A stretch of 64,000 nucleotides of DNA from Bacteroidales bacterium (GCA_017427985.1 JAFRRS010000001.1:1-64000), one strand, 5' to 3'; counted from the first letter of the stretch, positions 1-9,599 are shown. The notes: a model not told the origin generated them from the sequence alone. Made by a program: numbers and translations.

Positions 1-212
1 GTGAGATGGAGGTTTGGGCACTCGAGGCATTCGGTGCATCTAACGTCCTTCAGGAGATCTTGACAGTGAAGTCAGACGATGTCGTCGGCAGAGCGAAGGC
101 ATACGAGGCTATCGTCAAGGGCGAGAACATGCCGACACCAGGTATACCGGAGTCATTCAATGTTTTGGTTCACGAATTGCGCGGACTCGGACTTGAAATT
201 ACGTTTGAATAA
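1..212 (+). CDS. rpoB: RNA polymerase beta subunit, C-terminal end (partial)
   Basis: This is the last 70 codons of the beta subunit of RNA polymerase; the gene begins before the window and is read in the frame starting at base 3. The tail has the standard RpoB ending: [12 protein letters not shown], then a [10 protein letters not shown] segment, then the final helix ending in LGLEITFE. In the family this C-terminal clamp region packs against the beta-prime subunit, whose gene follows after 26 bp. That spacing shows the usual rpoB-rpoC operon. The identification is secure despite the truncation. Confidence 0.96.
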   Translation, partial: EMEVWALEAFGASNVLQEILTVKSDDVVGRAKAYEAIVKGENMPTPGIPESFNVLVHELRGLGLEITFE

Positions 213-238
213 TAAAGCTCTTAATATTTTGTAAATCT

Positions 239-3200
239 ATGGCTTTAAATAAGAATAACACATTAAACAGCAACTTTTCAAAGATTACCATCAGCTTGGC
301 ATCGCCGGAGAGCATTTCCGACCGTTCATACGGTGAGGTGTTGAAGCCGGAGACAATAAACTACCGCACCTACAAACCAGAGCGCGACGGTTTATTCTGC
401 GAGAGAATCTTTGGACCTGTGAAAGACTGGGAGTGCCACTGCGGTAAGTACAAACGTATCCGTTACAAGAACATCGTTTGCGACCGTTGCGGTGTGGAAG
501 TTACAGAGAAGAAAGTCAGACGTGAGCGTACAGGTCACATCCAGTTGGTGGTGCCGGTGGCGCATATCTGGTATTTCCGTTCACTTCCTAACAAAATCGG
601 AGCTTTGCTTGGTATTCCGACCAAGAAACTCGACAGCATCATCTACTATGAGCGCTACGTCGTTATCCAACCGGGTGTCAAGGCCGAACAAGGCATAAAT
701 AAACTTGACCTGCTTACAGAGGAAGAATATCTCGACATTTTGGAGAGCCTTCCGATTGATAACCAATATCTTCCGGAGAGCGATCCTAACAAGTTCATCG
801 CCAAAATGGGAGCAGAGGCTATCTATGACCTTTTGGTTCAGATTGACCTTGAGAAAGAGGCAGGCGAGCTTCGCGACAAGGCACACAAAGAGACATCACA
901 GCAGCGTAAGACAGACGCTTTGAAGCGTTTGCAGGTGTTTGAGGCGTTCCGTGAGGCCAACAAGCATGTTGAGAACCGTCCAGAGTGGATGATTCTGAAG
1001 GTCATCCCTGTGATTCCACCGGAGTTGAGACCATTGGTACCTCTCGATGGAGGACGTTTCGCAACATCAGACTTGAACGACCTTTACCGTCGTGTCATCA
1101 TCCGTAACAACCGTCTGAAGAGACTTATCGAAATCAAGGCGCCGGACGTGATTATGCGTAATGAGAAACGTATGCTTCAGGAAGCTGTTGACTCATTGCT
1201 TGACAACTCACGTAAGTCGAGTGCAGTGAAGACTGACTCAAACCGTCCGCTTAAGTCATTGAGCGACAGCTTGAAAGGTAAGCAGGGACGTTTCCGTCAG
1301 AACTTGCTCGGTAAACGTGTCGACTACTCAGGCCGTTCAGTTATCGTTGTTGGTCCGGATTTGAACATGAACGAGTGCGGTCTTCCAAAAGACATGGCAG
1401 CTGAGCTTTACAAGCCATACGTCATCCGCAAGATGATTGAAAGAGGTATTGTGAAGACAGTGAAATCGGCAAAGAAGATTGTCGACAGAAAAGACCCCGT
1501 CGTTTGGGACATCCTTGAAAATATCTTGAAGGGACACCCGATTCTGTTGAACCGTGCTCCTACATTGCACCGTTTGGGTATCCAGGCGTTCCAGCCGAAA
1601 CTCGTTGAAGGTAAGGCAATCCGTCTGCACCCGTTGGTATGTACGGCTTTCAACGCTGACTTCGATGGTGACCAGATGGCTGTCCACTTGCCACTTGGCA
1701 ATGCGGCTATTTTGGAAGCCCAGATTTTGATGCTCGCATCACACAACATCCTTAATCCTGCCAACGGAGCTCCTATCACGGTGCCTTCGCAAGACATGGT
1801 TTTGGGTCTTTACTATATCACAAAGCCTCGTAAGAGCACACCAGACCATATCGTCAAAGGTGAAGGCAAGAAATTCTATTCTTCGGAAGAGGTTATCATC
1901 GCCTACAACGAGAAGAAGGTTGACATGCACGCCATAATCTACGTGAAAGTGCCGGTTCGTAAGGAAGACGGCAGCATCGTGGAAGAGATGGTTGAGACAA
2001 CAGTGGGTCGTGTGAAGTTCAACGAAGTGGTTCCGAAAGGATTCGGTTATATCAACAAACTGTTGAACAAGAAGGCTTTGCGTGACATCATCGGTGAGAT
2101 GGTGAAACTCCTTGGAACAGCTATCACAACCAAGTTCCTTGATGACATCAAGAACATGGGTTACTACATGGCTTACAAGGGCGGTTTGTCGTTCAACCTC
2201 GGCAACGTCTTGATTCCTACCGTTAAGGAAGAATTGATCAGACAGGCCAATGAGGAAGTGAACGCCATCCGTGAGGAATACAACATGGGTTTCATCACCG
2301 GCAACGAACGTTACAACAAGATTATCGATATTTGGGGACACGTCGTCACCAAGCTTACCGACGAGGTTATGAAGCTGTTGCCTCAGGACGACCAGGGATT
2401 CAACCCAGTTTACATGATGCTGGATTCTGGAGCTCGTGGTAGCAAGGAGCAGATTCGTCAGCTTTGCGGTATGAGAGGTTTGATGGCAAAACCGCAGAAG
2501 TCGACGGCAGCCGGTGGCGCTGAGATTATCGAGAACCCGATTCTTTCGAACTTCAAGGAAGGTTTGTCAGTGTTGGAGTACTTCATCTCAACACACGGTG
2601 CCCGTAAAGGTTTGGCAGATACCGCTTTGAAGACCGCTGACGCTGGTTACTTGACACGTCGTCTGGTTGACGTCGCCCATGATGTCATCATTACTGAAAA
2701 GGACTGCGGCACTTTGAGAGGTTTGTCAATCGGCGCTTTGAAACGCGGAAAAGAGGTCGTTGAGTCATTGTATGACCGTATCCTCGGCCGTGTGGCTTTG
2801 CATGACATATTCCATCCACAGACAGGCGAGTTGCTTTGCAATGGCGGTGTTGAAATCACCGAAGACATCGCGAAGAAGATTTGCGACTCACCATTGAAAG
2901 ACCAGACCATTGAGATTCGTTCCGTGTTGACATGCGAATCGAAGAAAGGTGTGTGCGCCAACTGCTACGGACGTAACCTTTCATCAGGCAAGCTCGTGCA
3001 ACGTGGCGAGGCAGTGGGTGTTATCGCAGCACAGTCTATTGGTGAGCCTGGTACACAGCTTACACTTCGTACCTTCCACCAAGGTGGTACCGCTTCGAGC
3101 ACATCTGAAGACTCAATGATTAAGGCTGACTACAGCGGTAAGATGATTATCAACGACTTGCGTGCTGTTGATTATTCCGATAAGGATAACAACAAGTATC

Positions 3201-4537
3201 AGGTTGTGGTGAGCCGTGCAAGCGAGATGAAGATTTTGGACCACAACACAGGCATTGCTCTTGTAACAGAGAACATCCCTTACGGTTCGAAACTCTATAT
3301 CCCTGCCAACAGCGATGTCAATGCAGGCGATATCATCTGCGAATGGGATAAATACAACTCACTCATCATTTCAGAATACGACGGCAAGGCACGTTTCGAC
3401 AACATCGTTGAAGGTGTCACATTCCGTAACGAATCGGATGAGCAGACCGGATATAACGAGCGAGTCATCATCGAAGGCCGTAAGTTCTCGAAGAACCCTT
3501 CAATCTCGATTATGGACAAGAACGGCGAGGTTATCAAGTCGTACGACTTACCTGTCGGCGCCCATATCATGGTTGAAGACGGCGACGAAATCAAGGCTGG
3601 TGACATCCTGACCAAGAAGCCGCGTGCTACTGGAGGTTTGGGCGATATCACCGGTGGTCTTCCACGTGTCACAGAGTTGTTTGAGGCACGTAACTCATCA
3701 GAGCCGGCTATCGTTTCAGAAATCGACGGTGAGGTGTCATTCGAGAAAAAACTCGTCCGTGGTAACCGTGTTGTGGTTGTCACATCGAAGACAGGCGAGG
3801 TGAAGAAGTATCTCATCCCGACAACGAAAGAGGTTCTGGCTTCGGAGAACGACTACGTTAAGGCAGGCCAGCCATTGTCGGAAGGTGCCATCACACCTGC
3901 AAACATCCTTGCTATTGAAGGACCTATGAAGGTTCAGGAATATATTGTCAACAACATCCAGGAAGTGTATCGTTCACAAGGTGTTACCATCAACGGTAAG
4001 CATTTTGAGGTCATCGTGCGCCAGATGATGCGTAAGGTTGAAATCGACGACCCGGGTGACACAAGATTCCTTGAGGGCGAGCTTGTCAACAAGATCACAT
4101 TCCAGGAGACCAACGACGATATGTTCGGCAAGGTCGTTGTCACCGACGCCGGTGATTCCGAGACATTGTTCGTTGGACAGATCATCTCAGCGAGAAGACT
4201 CCGTGACGAGAATTCGGCATTGAAACGTCGTGACAAGAAGCTTGTGGAGGCACGTGACGCATATCCGGCGACAGCACACCAGGTGCTTCAGGGTATCACC
4301 CGCGCCGCTTTGCAGACCGACAGCTTCATTTCGGCCGCTTCATTCCAGGAGACGACAAAGGTCTTGACACAGGCTGCTATCAGCGCCAAGACCGACTATC
4401 TCGAGGGTATGAAGGAGAACGTCATCGTCGGACACAAGATTCCTGCAGGTACAGGTTTGCGCGAATACGACGATTTGATTGTCGGTTCGAAGGAAGACCT
4501 TCAGCCTGAATTGGTTACAGAGGCCGTTGAGGCGTAA
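239..4537 (+). CDS. rpoC: RNA polymerase beta-prime subunit
   Basis: This 1432-residue protein is the catalytic beta-prime subunit of RNA polymerase. The N-terminal zinc site (CHCG...CDRCG) lies near residues 66-85. The active-site loop NADFDGD, which binds the catalytic magnesium ion, is at residues 472-478. The second zinc site ([13 protein letters not shown]) is about two-thirds along. The trigger-loop region with [16 protein letters not shown] follows. Length and domain order match Bacteroidetes RpoC. The ATG start lies 26 bp after rpoB, so the two are co-transcribed. A palindrome followed by seven T residues sits just after the stop and probably ends or attenuates the operon before the DUF3467 gene. 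Several sizeable antisense frames inside the gene are shadows. Confidence 0.99.
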   Translation: MALNKNNTLNSNFSKITISLASPESISDRSYGEVLKPETINYRTYKPERDGLFCERIFGPVKDWECHCGKYKRIRYKNIVCDRCGVEVTEKKVRRERTGHIQLVVPVAHIWYFRSLPNKIGALLGIPTKKLDSIIYYERYVVIQPGVKAEQGINKLDLLTEEEYLDILESLPIDNQYLPESDPNKFIAKMGAEAIYDLLVQIDLEKEAGELRDKAHKETSQQRKTDALKRLQVFEAFREANKHVENRPEWMILKVIPVIPPELRPLVPLDGGRFATSDLNDLYRRVIIRNNRLKRLIEIKAPDVIMRNEKRMLQEAVDSLLDNSRKSSAVKTDSNRPLKSLSDSLKGKQGRFRQNLLGKRVDYSGRSVIVVGPDLNMNECGLPKDMAAELYKPYVIRKMIERGIVKTVKSAKKIVDRKDPVVWDILENILKGHPILLNRAPTLHRLGIQAFQPKLVEGKAIRLHPLVCTAFNADFDGDQMAVHLPLGNAAILEAQILMLASHNILNPANGAPITVPSQDMVLGLYYITKPRKSTPDHIVKGEGKKFYSSEEVIIAYNEKKVDMHAIIYVKVPVRKEDGSIVEEMVETTVGRVKFNEVVPKGFGYINKLLNKKALRDIIGEMVKLLGTAITTKFLDDIKNMGYYMAYKGGLSFNLGNVLIPTVKEELIRQANEEVNAIREEYNMGFITGNERYNKIIDIWGHVVTKLTDEVMKLLPQDDQGFNPVYMMLDSGARGSKEQIRQLCGMRGLMAKPQKSTAAGGAEIIENPILSNFKEGLSVLEYFISTHGARKGLADTALKTADAGYLTRRLVDVAHDVIITEKDCGTLRGLSIGALKRGKEVVESLYDRILGRVALHDIFHPQTGELLCNGGVEITEDIAKKICDSPLKDQTIEIRSVLTCESKKGVCANCYGRNLSSGKLVQRGEAVGVIAAQSIGEPGTQLTLRTFHQGGTASSTSEDSMIKADYSGKMIINDLRAVDYSDKDNNKYQVVVSRASEMKILDHNTGIALVTENIPYGSKLYIPANSDVNAGDIICEWDKYNSLIISEYDGKARFDNIVEGVTFRNESDEQTGYNERVIIEGRKFSKNPSISIMDKNGEVIKSYDLPVGAHIMVEDGDEIKAGDILTKKPRATGGLGDITGGLPRVTELFEARNSSEPAIVSEIDGEVSFEKKLVRGNRVVVVTSKTGEVKKYLIPTTKEVLASENDYVKAGQPLSEGAITPANILAIEGPMKVQEYIVNNIQEVYRSQGVTINGKHFEVIVRQMMRKVEIDDPGDTRFLEGELVNKITFQETNDDMFGKVVVTDAGDSETLFVGQIISARRLRDENSALKRRDKKLVEARDAYPATAHQVLQGITRAALQTDSFISAASFQETTKVLTQAAISAKTDYLEGMKENVIVGHKIPAGTGLREYDDLIVGSKEDLQPELVTEAVEA

Positions 4538-4552
4538 TTGATTAAACGATTG

Positions 4553-4590
4553 GTAGAGACGCACGACCGTGCGTCTCTACATTTTTTTAT
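4553..4590 (+). terminator. Intrinsic terminator made of a 28-bp palindrome
   Basis: Bases 4553-4580 form a palindrome with 13-bp arms, edges GTAGAGACG and CGTCTCTAC, and centre CACGACCGTG. It is followed by A and seven T residues, so on the + strand it has the form of a rho-independent terminator 15 bp after rpoC. It is one of eight members of a repeat family in this window. Confidence 0.75.
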
Positions 4591-4606
4591 AAAATATAAT
4601 TGAATT

Positions 4607-4912
4607 ATGGAAAACAACAAGAAACAATTGAATATTGATTTGCCGGAATCGGTGGCTGACGGCGTATATTCAAATCTGGCAATCATCAGCCATTCGCCGA
4701 CTGAGTTCGTTATTGATTTCGCACAGATTGCGCCGGCGATGCAGAAGGCGAAGGTGCGTTCGAGGGTCATTATCACGCCACAGAACGCGAAGAGGCTTTA
4801 CAGGGCGTTGGCTGACAATCTGAACAAATACGAGCAGAACTTCGGTCCGATTAAGGACGTGAACGACACCATTGCGCCGTTTACGATGAACGGGTCTGCG
4901 GGGGAAGCGTGA
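4607..4912 (+). CDS. DUF3467 family protein
   Basis: This 101-residue protein belongs to DUF3467, a small family of unknown function often found directly downstream of rpoC in Bacteroidetes. The body contains NLAIISHSPTEFVIDF and then a conserved segment with ITPQNAKRLYRALADNL. It has no signal peptide or membrane segment, so it should be cytoplasmic. The start ATG is 69 bp after rpoC, with a terminator-like palindrome between them, so its expression may depend on read-through. A link to transcription has been suggested only by context. I can assign the family but not a function. Confidence 0.9.
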   Translation: MENNKKQLNIDLPESVADGVYSNLAIISHSPTEFVIDFAQIAPAMQKAKVRSRVIITPQNAKRLYRALADNLNKYEQNFGPIKDVNDTIAPFTMNGSAGEA

Positions 4913-4922
4913 GATTAGTTGG

Positions 4923-5000
4923 CAGTTAGTCAGTTGGTCAGTTAGTCAGTTGGTCAGTTAGTCAGTTAGTCAGTTAGTCAGTTAGTCAGTTGGGCAGTTG
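4923..5000. repeat. Tandem octamer repeat (CAGTTAGT/CAGTTGGT), about ten units
   Basis: Bases 4923-5000 are almost entirely an 8-bp unit, CAGTTRGT, repeated nearly ten times. Most units are CAGTTAGT and some are CAGTTGGT. The array begins 10 bp after the DUF3467 stop codon. An 8-bp period cannot be coding in one frame, so this is a non-coding, slippage-prone microsatellite. Confidence 0.9.
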
Positions 5001-5014
5001 ATTGATGTGAGATG

Positions 5015-5042
5015 GTAGAGACGTTTCAGGAAACGTCTCTAC
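5015..5042. repeat. 28-bp palindromic repeat (GTAGAGACG family)
   Basis: The edges are GTAGAGACG and CGTCTCTAC, and the self-complementary centre is TTTCAGGAAA. The 13-bp arms pair perfectly. It is followed by CGATTTTTTATCG, so it may act as a terminator for the DUF3467 transcript. The same core is found at 9794-9821 and, reversed, at 62944-62971. Confidence 0.85.
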
Positions 5043-5078
5043 GATTTTTTATCGTCTGTACATTTTTTTTTAAAAAAG

Positions 5079-5109
5079 TTGTATTTCTATTAAAAATTTT
5101 GTAATTTTG
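5079..5109 (+). promoter_or_regulatory. Bacteroidetes-type promoter for the first structured RNA
   Basis: TTG at 5079-5081 and TAATTTTG at 5102-5109 are 20 nt apart, matching the -33/-7 arrangement of Bacteroidetes housekeeping promoters. Transcription would start a few bases after 5109, at the beginning of the conserved RNA. Confidence 0.7.
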
Positions 5110-5410
5110 CAGTGTCACTTGTCGAGGCCACGTGAGGGCTTTGGTGGGTGGCAGACATATTGGAAAAGACGTTGTGCTGACGTTTTATCTGCGGCTTGTA
5201 GAATCTCGCAAATTCAAAATCACCCGCACGATAAAGCAGTGGCTTGACGTTCATGGGGTTTGTATTATATTAGAGTATCGCCTGATACTTATTGGTATAT
5301 ACATTCTGCGTGGGCTTCGACATTGCTTATTCTCGGGTGATAGGCAATGCGAGAGCCTTACAAGCGGGATAGGCAAGGTGCAGATTCCCGCGCTTTTTCT
5401 TTTGTGTTTT
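5110..5410 (+). ncRNA. Candidate structured RNA, copy 1
   Basis: This roughly 300-nt region has a close relative at 59646-59950. Shared blocks include GGAAAAGACGTTGT, ACGTTTTATCTGCGG, CGCAAATTCA, GATAAAGCA, TTCTGCGTGGGC and GATAGGCAATGCGA. Hairpins present here are 5166-5173 with 5179-5186, 5274-5279 with 5284-5289, 5322-5330 with 5340-5348, and a final GCGGGA (5364-5369) with TCCCGC (5386-5391) followed by a T-rich tail. Comparison with copy 2 shows that pairing is kept, including an A-U to G-C change in the second hairpin. It is either a stand-alone RNA or a leader of the lipoprotein operon that begins 93 nt later. A 98-codon open frame across it is not a gene, because the frame is not kept in the other copy. 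I do not recognise a named RNA family. Confidence 0.7.
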
Positions 5411-5503
5411 AAGGTTTTGTTTGTTTAACATTCGGCTTAGGGAATCGGTCGTGAAGTGATTAGACTATCCAATCAAATTACTAACTAATAAAAACTTTAA
5501 GCA

Positions 5504-6094
5504 ATGAGAAAATTACATTTACTCGGAATGACGGTTGTCGCTATCGTTTTCGCAAGCTGCGGAAGCGAGAAACAAATGACCAACAACCAACCGCAACAAC
5601 AAAATCAGAGAATGCAGGAAGGTGTTTCAATTGTAATGCCATGTGTGGATGTGTCATACGATGACGATGATTACTACAGAGACCTTGGCATTGGCACGGC
5701 ATTGAATCCCCAAATGGCTCGTAAAGCTGCTGTGAAAGAGGCTCAGTCAATGGTTAGAGAACGTCTCAATGGTGTTGTTAAGGGTCTCGCCACTGACTAC
5801 AGTCGCAGCGTCTCTGGCAATGCTTCTGCCGATAAGGTACAAGGTATCATAGAGAATGAATTTACCACAGTTATCGACCAGATGCTGAACAATGCCGACA
5901 AGGTTTGCGAAGACCTGGTCAAGCTTCAAGACGGCAACTACCGCGCCTATTATGCAATCCAGATTTCCAAGAAGGAAATTGTGAACAAAGCAACCGAAGC
6001 CATATCACAAGAAGAGGAGTGGGGCATAGAGTTCAAACGTGACCAGTTCCGCAAATATGCCGAGGAATATCTCGAAAAACAAGGCAATAAATAA
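5504..6094 (+). CDS. LPP20-like lipoprotein
   Basis: This 196-residue protein starts with a hydrophobic signal and a lipobox (VFASC), so it should be a lipoprotein anchored at Cys19. A Gln/Asn-rich linker follows, and then an alpha/beta domain of the LPP20 type: a helix rich in Ala (NPQMARKAAVKEAQSM) and a terminal strand NYRAYYAIQIS. The helical C-terminus is charged. LPP20-family lipoproteins occur in the envelope, and their biochemical role is mostly unknown. It is the first gene of a four-gene operon with gaps of about 9, 11 and 4 bp. The next two proteins carry related domains. The structured RNA at 5110-5410 lies just upstream and may control the operon. Confidence 0.7.
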   Translation: MRKLHLLGMTVVAIVFASCGSEKQMTNNQPQQQNQRMQEGVSIVMPCVDVSYDDDDYYRDLGIGTALNPQMARKAAVKEAQSMVRERLNGVVKGLATDYSRSVSGNASADKVQGIIENEFTTVIDQMLNNADKVCEDLVKLQDGNYRAYYAIQISKKEIVNKATEAISQEEEWGIEFKRDQFRKYAEEYLEKQGNK

Positions 6095-6103
6095 AATAGT
6101 GTG

Positions 6104-6535
6104 ATGAAACGACTGTTGTTAGTTGTCATAATACTTATGGGATGGGCGTTTGAAATGAACGCCCAAGCCCCATATTGGACAAAAAACGTTCCAACACCTA
6201 AAAGCGGAAACTTTTACTATCGCGTGACGACAGCCGAAGGCAAAAACTATAAGGACGCTTACGCCGAGGCATTCGCCATGGCTGTTTATGAAAGTTATTC
6301 CAAACTTACAGGAATAGGTGTAAATATTGAAAAAACAGACCAAGAAACAATTAAAAACGGTGTCGTTGAAGCTATATCAACAGACTCTGGACAGATAAGA
6401 ATTCCTATCAACAAGGTGTGCGAATATGAGGAAAGAGTGGTGACATCCAACAAAATAAAGCTTTACGTTCTTTGGCAGGTGGCGAACAACTCAATAGACG
6501 ACCCGCAATTTGAGAATTTTACAAAATGTGAATAA
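6104..6535 (+). CDS. Exported LPP20-like protein
   Basis: This is a 143-residue protein with a signal peptide ending near MNAQA and a single small domain. The domain has an Ala-rich helix (YKDAYAEAFAMAVYES) and a strand segment IPINKVCEYEERV followed by KLYVLWQVA. The same IPINKVCEY motif is in the next gene, so the two domains are tandem paralogues, and the fold resembles LPP20. I chose the ATG at 6104; a GTG lies one codon earlier. There is no lipobox, so it is probably periplasmic or secreted. Function unknown. Confidence 0.6.
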   Translation: MKRLLLVVIILMGWAFEMNAQAPYWTKNVPTPKSGNFYYRVTTAEGKNYKDAYAEAFAMAVYESYSKLTGIGVNIEKTDQETIKNGVVEAISTDSGQIRIPINKVCEYEERVVTSNKIKLYVLWQVANNSIDDPQFENFTKCE

Positions 6536-6546
6536 AAATCAAAGAA

Positions 6547-7371
6547 ATGAAGAAGAAAACTTTACTGACTTTAATTCTTGCGCTGATAGCACTGTCTTCA
6601 TTTGCGCAGGACAAGCCGGGCTGGATTTACAACAAGCCCCAACCGACCAACAACACTTATTTGTACGTGATAGAATCGGCGACAGGAATTACTGAAATAG
6701 CCGCACGTAACCAAGCGTTTGCAAGAATTTTGCAGTCAACAGCTATGCGATTGGGACAACCAATTAATTCTGATGAAATCAACAAAGCTGTTCAAAGTGG
6801 CAAGACATTTGATGTGATTTCGTCACAGTACAACATCCCTATTAATAAAGTGTGCGAATACACAGAAAGGAATAACGGCAACTATCGTGTCTATATTCTT
6901 TGCCAGGTGGCAAAAGCAGGCAACATTATCGTTGAGTTTGACTATGAGTTTAACGGTTGCCATGACACGAAAGATTACAAAAACAGCACAGCGTTGATTA
7001 AATCGGCATTGGTTCCTGGTTTGGGACAGATAGGGAAACGCCATTACATTGAGGGCGGAATTACACTTGCAACAGAAGTCACATTGTTGGGTATAGCATA
7101 TTTTTCATACAATAATGCTCAGAAGCAAGTCGATATTATGAAGAATGCAAACACCTCCTATGTTGATTATATGGCTGCTAAAGACAAGTATAATTCCAAG
7201 AAGAAGACTAATAATATATGCTTGGGAGTAGCGGCTGCAGTTTATGTCTTTAATTTATATCGCGCATATACACTGAATCCTAATTACAAAAGTGGATATG
7301 CATTGAATCCGATAATTATGCCGGACGGTTACGATTTGGCATGTGGAGTTAGTTTAACCTATAATTTCTGA
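6547..7371 (+). CDS. Exported protein: LPP20-like domain plus DUF5683-like membrane domain
   Basis: The 274-residue product has a signal peptide (cleavage near SSFAQ). An N-terminal domain (about 22-125) closely resembles the previous protein, sharing IPINKVCEYTER and YRVYILCQVA. The second half begins with SALVPGLGQIGKRHY, the hallmark of the DUF5683 family, and has a hydrophobic helix near TLATEVTLLGIAYFSY and another near NICLGVAAAVYVFNLY. The end (YDLACGVSLTYNF) looks like a closing beta strand that may sit at the outer membrane. It probably works with the two neighbouring LPP20-like proteins in an envelope complex. No specific activity can be assigned. Confidence 0.6.
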   Translation: MKKKTLLTLILALIALSSFAQDKPGWIYNKPQPTNNTYLYVIESATGITEIAARNQAFARILQSTAMRLGQPINSDEINKAVQSGKTFDVISSQYNIPINKVCEYTERNNGNYRVYILCQVAKAGNIIVEFDYEFNGCHDTKDYKNSTALIKSALVPGLGQIGKRHYIEGGITLATEVTLLGIAYFSYNNAQKQVDIMKNANTSYVDYMAAKDKYNSKKKTNNICLGVAAAVYVFNLYRAYTLNPNYKSGYALNPIIMPDGYDLACGVSLTYNF

Positions 7372-7375
7372 TGTT

Positions 7376-8683
7376 ATGAAAAAGTTATTATTATTAATAG
7401 CAGTCGTGGCAATGGTATTGACAGGCTGTGTGAAAAATCTTGACAAATACGGTTTTTCCGACACAACGTTGATCAAAGGAAGAGTTATTGAGGAGTCTGA
7501 TCACACACCTATCTCTGGAGTTAATGTGTCAGTTACTAATGGTGCAAGAACATACGCATCATATAACACCAGTGCTGATGGCTATTTCGAGATGGAGGTT
7601 AATTTCAATGATATTGACAAAGATTATTATCTTCTGTTAAGTGGACAGGGTAAAAATAAGAAGTATAGCTTGAAAGGTATGGGACAAGAAATGTATGATT
7701 ATAGAGATGTTTCGCTTTATAGGATGCTTGCAACGTTTGAATGTGATGAAGTGTTTTATGAAGTTTATCCAACAGACTTTGGTCCTGCAACTTTTAATGA
7801 TGCCAAACAAAATGTCGCAAATTTGGAGTATGGTGGTTATGATGACTGGGGCTTGCCAAGTTTGGAGGCGTTAAAGGTTATGTATGCTGAAAGGAACATA
7901 ATAGGTGGTTTTGGAGCAAACAAGTATTGGAGCGGTTTACAGTATTATGATTATAATGGCGGTTATTATGTTGATTTTAGTACAGGAGAATCAGCAATTT
8001 ATTATGGTGATAATATCAGGTATTATTATCGTCCAATCAGAATATCAACATTTGTATCCGTTACTCCGAAAGTAACGACAGCAGATCCTATAATGACGGG
8101 AACAACAGTTACTACGGGAGGGAATATAATTAGTGACGGCGGTGAAACAGTTACTGCTAGAGGTGTTTGTTATGGTACTCAACCATATCCTGATAAAGAT
8201 GGAGACCATACCATAGATGGTTGCGGCACAGGACAATATTCTTCAACATTTACAATCACTCAAGACAATATTATGTATTACATTCGCGCATACGCCACAA
8301 ATGCCAACGGGACAAGTTATGGTGAGCAGAAAACAATAACTAAATTGAACTTGCCAACATTTCAATATAACGGCAGTACTTATTATGTCGCACCAGATCC
8401 TGGTAATAAAATGAACCATAGTAATGCTGTAAGTTATTGTGATAATTATGGCATATATGGAACTACTGGATGGACACTTCCGACTATTGGGGAATTGACA
8501 CAGATGTATGCAAACAAGACATCAATTGGAGGTTTTACTTCTGATTATTATCATAGTTCAACTGAAGCATACTCCTATTATGCTAATGAGTATTATTATG
8601 TAATAAACTTCTCCAATGGTGAATCAGGTAATACTTATAATTATTCACAATGTCGTGTTCGTCCGATAAAGAAAATTAATTAG
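7376..8683 (+). CDS. Lipoprotein with carboxypeptidase-regulatory-like domain and two lectin-fold (DUF1566/FISUMP-type) domains
   Basis: This 435-residue lipoprotein has lipobox LTGC at about residue 18. A carboxypeptidase-regulatory-like beta sandwich follows (IKGRVIEESDHTPISGV to about residue 110). Two short lectin-fold modules, each with W-x-LPS/T-x-E-L-x-x-MY and a closing RPI, lie near residues 140-225 and 335-432. A fibronectin-like segment between them contains ARGVCYG and YIRAYATNANG. This layout is typical of Fibrobacter/Bacteroidetes surface proteins of the FISUMP group. It probably faces the outside and binds a ligand. It is the last gene of the operon that starts at 5504. The second operon behind a copy of the structured RNA also ends in such a lipoprotein (60406-62058). 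Confidence 0.7.
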   Translation: MKKLLLLIAVVAMVLTGCVKNLDKYGFSDTTLIKGRVIEESDHTPISGVNVSVTNGARTYASYNTSADGYFEMEVNFNDIDKDYYLLLSGQGKNKKYSLKGMGQEMYDYRDVSLYRMLATFECDEVFYEVYPTDFGPATFNDAKQNVANLEYGGYDDWGLPSLEALKVMYAERNIIGGFGANKYWSGLQYYDYNGGYYVDFSTGESAIYYGDNIRYYYRPIRISTFVSVTPKVTTADPIMTGTTVTTGGNIISDGGETVTARGVCYGTQPYPDKDGDHTIDGCGTGQYSSTFTITQDNIMYYIRAYATNANGTSYGEQKTITKLNLPTFQYNGSTYYVAPDPGNKMNHSNAVSYCDNYGIYGTTGWTLPTIGELTQMYANKTSIGGFTSDYYHSSTEAYSYYANEYYYVINFSNGESGNTYNYSQCRVRPIKKIN

Positions 8684-8722
8684 GTGATAAATAATTAAAA
8701 ATAATTTTTCAAAATCAGATGA

Positions 8723-8756
8723 GAACCCTGGAAGTTAGAGACGGCTTTCGGGGTTC
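8723..8756 (+). other. 12-bp hairpin after the lipoprotein operon
   Basis: Bases 8723-8734 pair with 8745-8756 over 12 positions with a few G-U pairs and a 10-nt loop. It is 39 bp past the stop codon, so it may stabilise or end the transcript, but there is no T tract after it. The rest of 8684-8835 shows nothing else I can name. Confidence 0.4.
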
Positions 8757-8835
8757 GCTGTTATTGGTGGGGGCGATTTGTTTGTAGTGCCAAGAATTAA
8801 TCCATGGAAACCTTAAAGTTTTTAAAAAAAAGTCC

Positions 8836-8866
8836 TTGACAAGAGGCGAAAAGCGTTGTAAATTTG
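8836..8866 (+). promoter_or_regulatory. Promoter of the RhuM gene (copy 1 of a duplicated promoter)
   Basis: TTGAC at 8836 and TAAATTTG at 8859-8866, with 20 nt between TTG and TA. The 34-bp core from TTGAC to the base after TTTGCA is identical at 9569-9602, showing that the promoter region was duplicated. Confidence 0.8.
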
Positions 8867-8913
8867 CAGCGTAGAATAAAATCATTATTTAATAACCTTT
8901 TAATGTCAAGAAA

Positions 8914-9492
8914 ATGGATAATCAAGTTCTTTTACCTGAAAGCTCTCAGCAGGCAGAGAAATCGGTAATAATTTACAGAAGTGAAGACGGCACAATACAG
9001 CTTGAAGTTCAGCTGTATGATGGTACAATTTGGATGAACCGACAACAAATGGCAACTCTTTTTGACAGAGACGTTAAGACAATCGGAAAGCATATTAAAA
9101 ACGCACTTGTTGAGGAATTAAAGGGATATTCAGTTGTCGCAAAATTTGCGACAACTGCTACTGATGGCAAGACTTATCAAGTGGAGTATTATAATATTGA
9201 TGTGGCTCTTTCAGTAGGATATAGGGTAAAATCGCAAAGAGGAATAGATTATCGCCATTGGGCAAATGAAACGCTTAAAAACCACTTGTTTAGAGGTTAT
9301 GCCGTTAACCAGCGTATTGTTTATTTGGAACAGAAAGTCGCGGAACATGACAAAAAGATTGATTTCTTTGTCAGAACTTCATTGCCGCCAGTTGAAGGCG
9401 TTTTCTACGACGGACAGATTTTTGACGCATATAAGTTCGTTGCAGATTTAATCAAAAAAGCAAAAGCGGAGATAATTCTAATCAATAATTAG
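8914..9492 (+). pseudogene. RhuM-family protein, C-terminally truncated
   Basis: The 192-residue frame matches the N-terminal two-thirds of the RhuM (virulence protein) family: a TIWMNRQQMATLFDRDVKTIGKHI helix-turn-helix-like section, then a YNIDVALSVGYRVKSQRG segment and RHWANETLKNHLFRGYAVNQ. Full-length members are about 330 residues. This one stops at AEIILINN, where others continue into a further C-terminal domain. The 150 bases after the stop show no continuation in any frame, so the end was lost by deletion or rearrangement. RhuM genes are scattered among mobile regions of gut bacteria and their activity is not established. The promoter is intact, so a shortened protein could still be made. 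Confidence 0.65.
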
Positions 9493-9568
9493 GCTCAATG
9501 TTTCGAAAGAAGAGTTTCTATCTAAAATTCTAAACATCTGATCTTAAAATTTATTAAGAAAAAAGTCA

Positions 9569-9599
9569 TTGACAAGAGGCGAAAAGCGTTGTAAATTTG
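9569..9599 (+). promoter_or_regulatory. Copy 2 of the duplicated promoter
   Basis: TTG at 9569-9571 and TAAATTTG at 9592-9599, again 20 nt apart. The sequence is identical to copy 1 across the 34-bp core and preceded by a similar A-rich stretch. It points at the short frame at 9642. Confidence 0.75.

Noticed and set aside
1739..2341. 200-codon antisense frame inside rpoC
   Set aside because: It is a shadow of a strongly conserved coding sequence.
4923..5042. Possible CRISPR array
   Set aside because: The repeats are 8-bp direct units with no spacers, and the palindromes are single; no cas genes are present.
5132..5428. 98-codon open frame on the + strand
   Set aside because: It overlaps the conserved structured RNA; the frame is not kept in the second copy and the product has no protein-like features.
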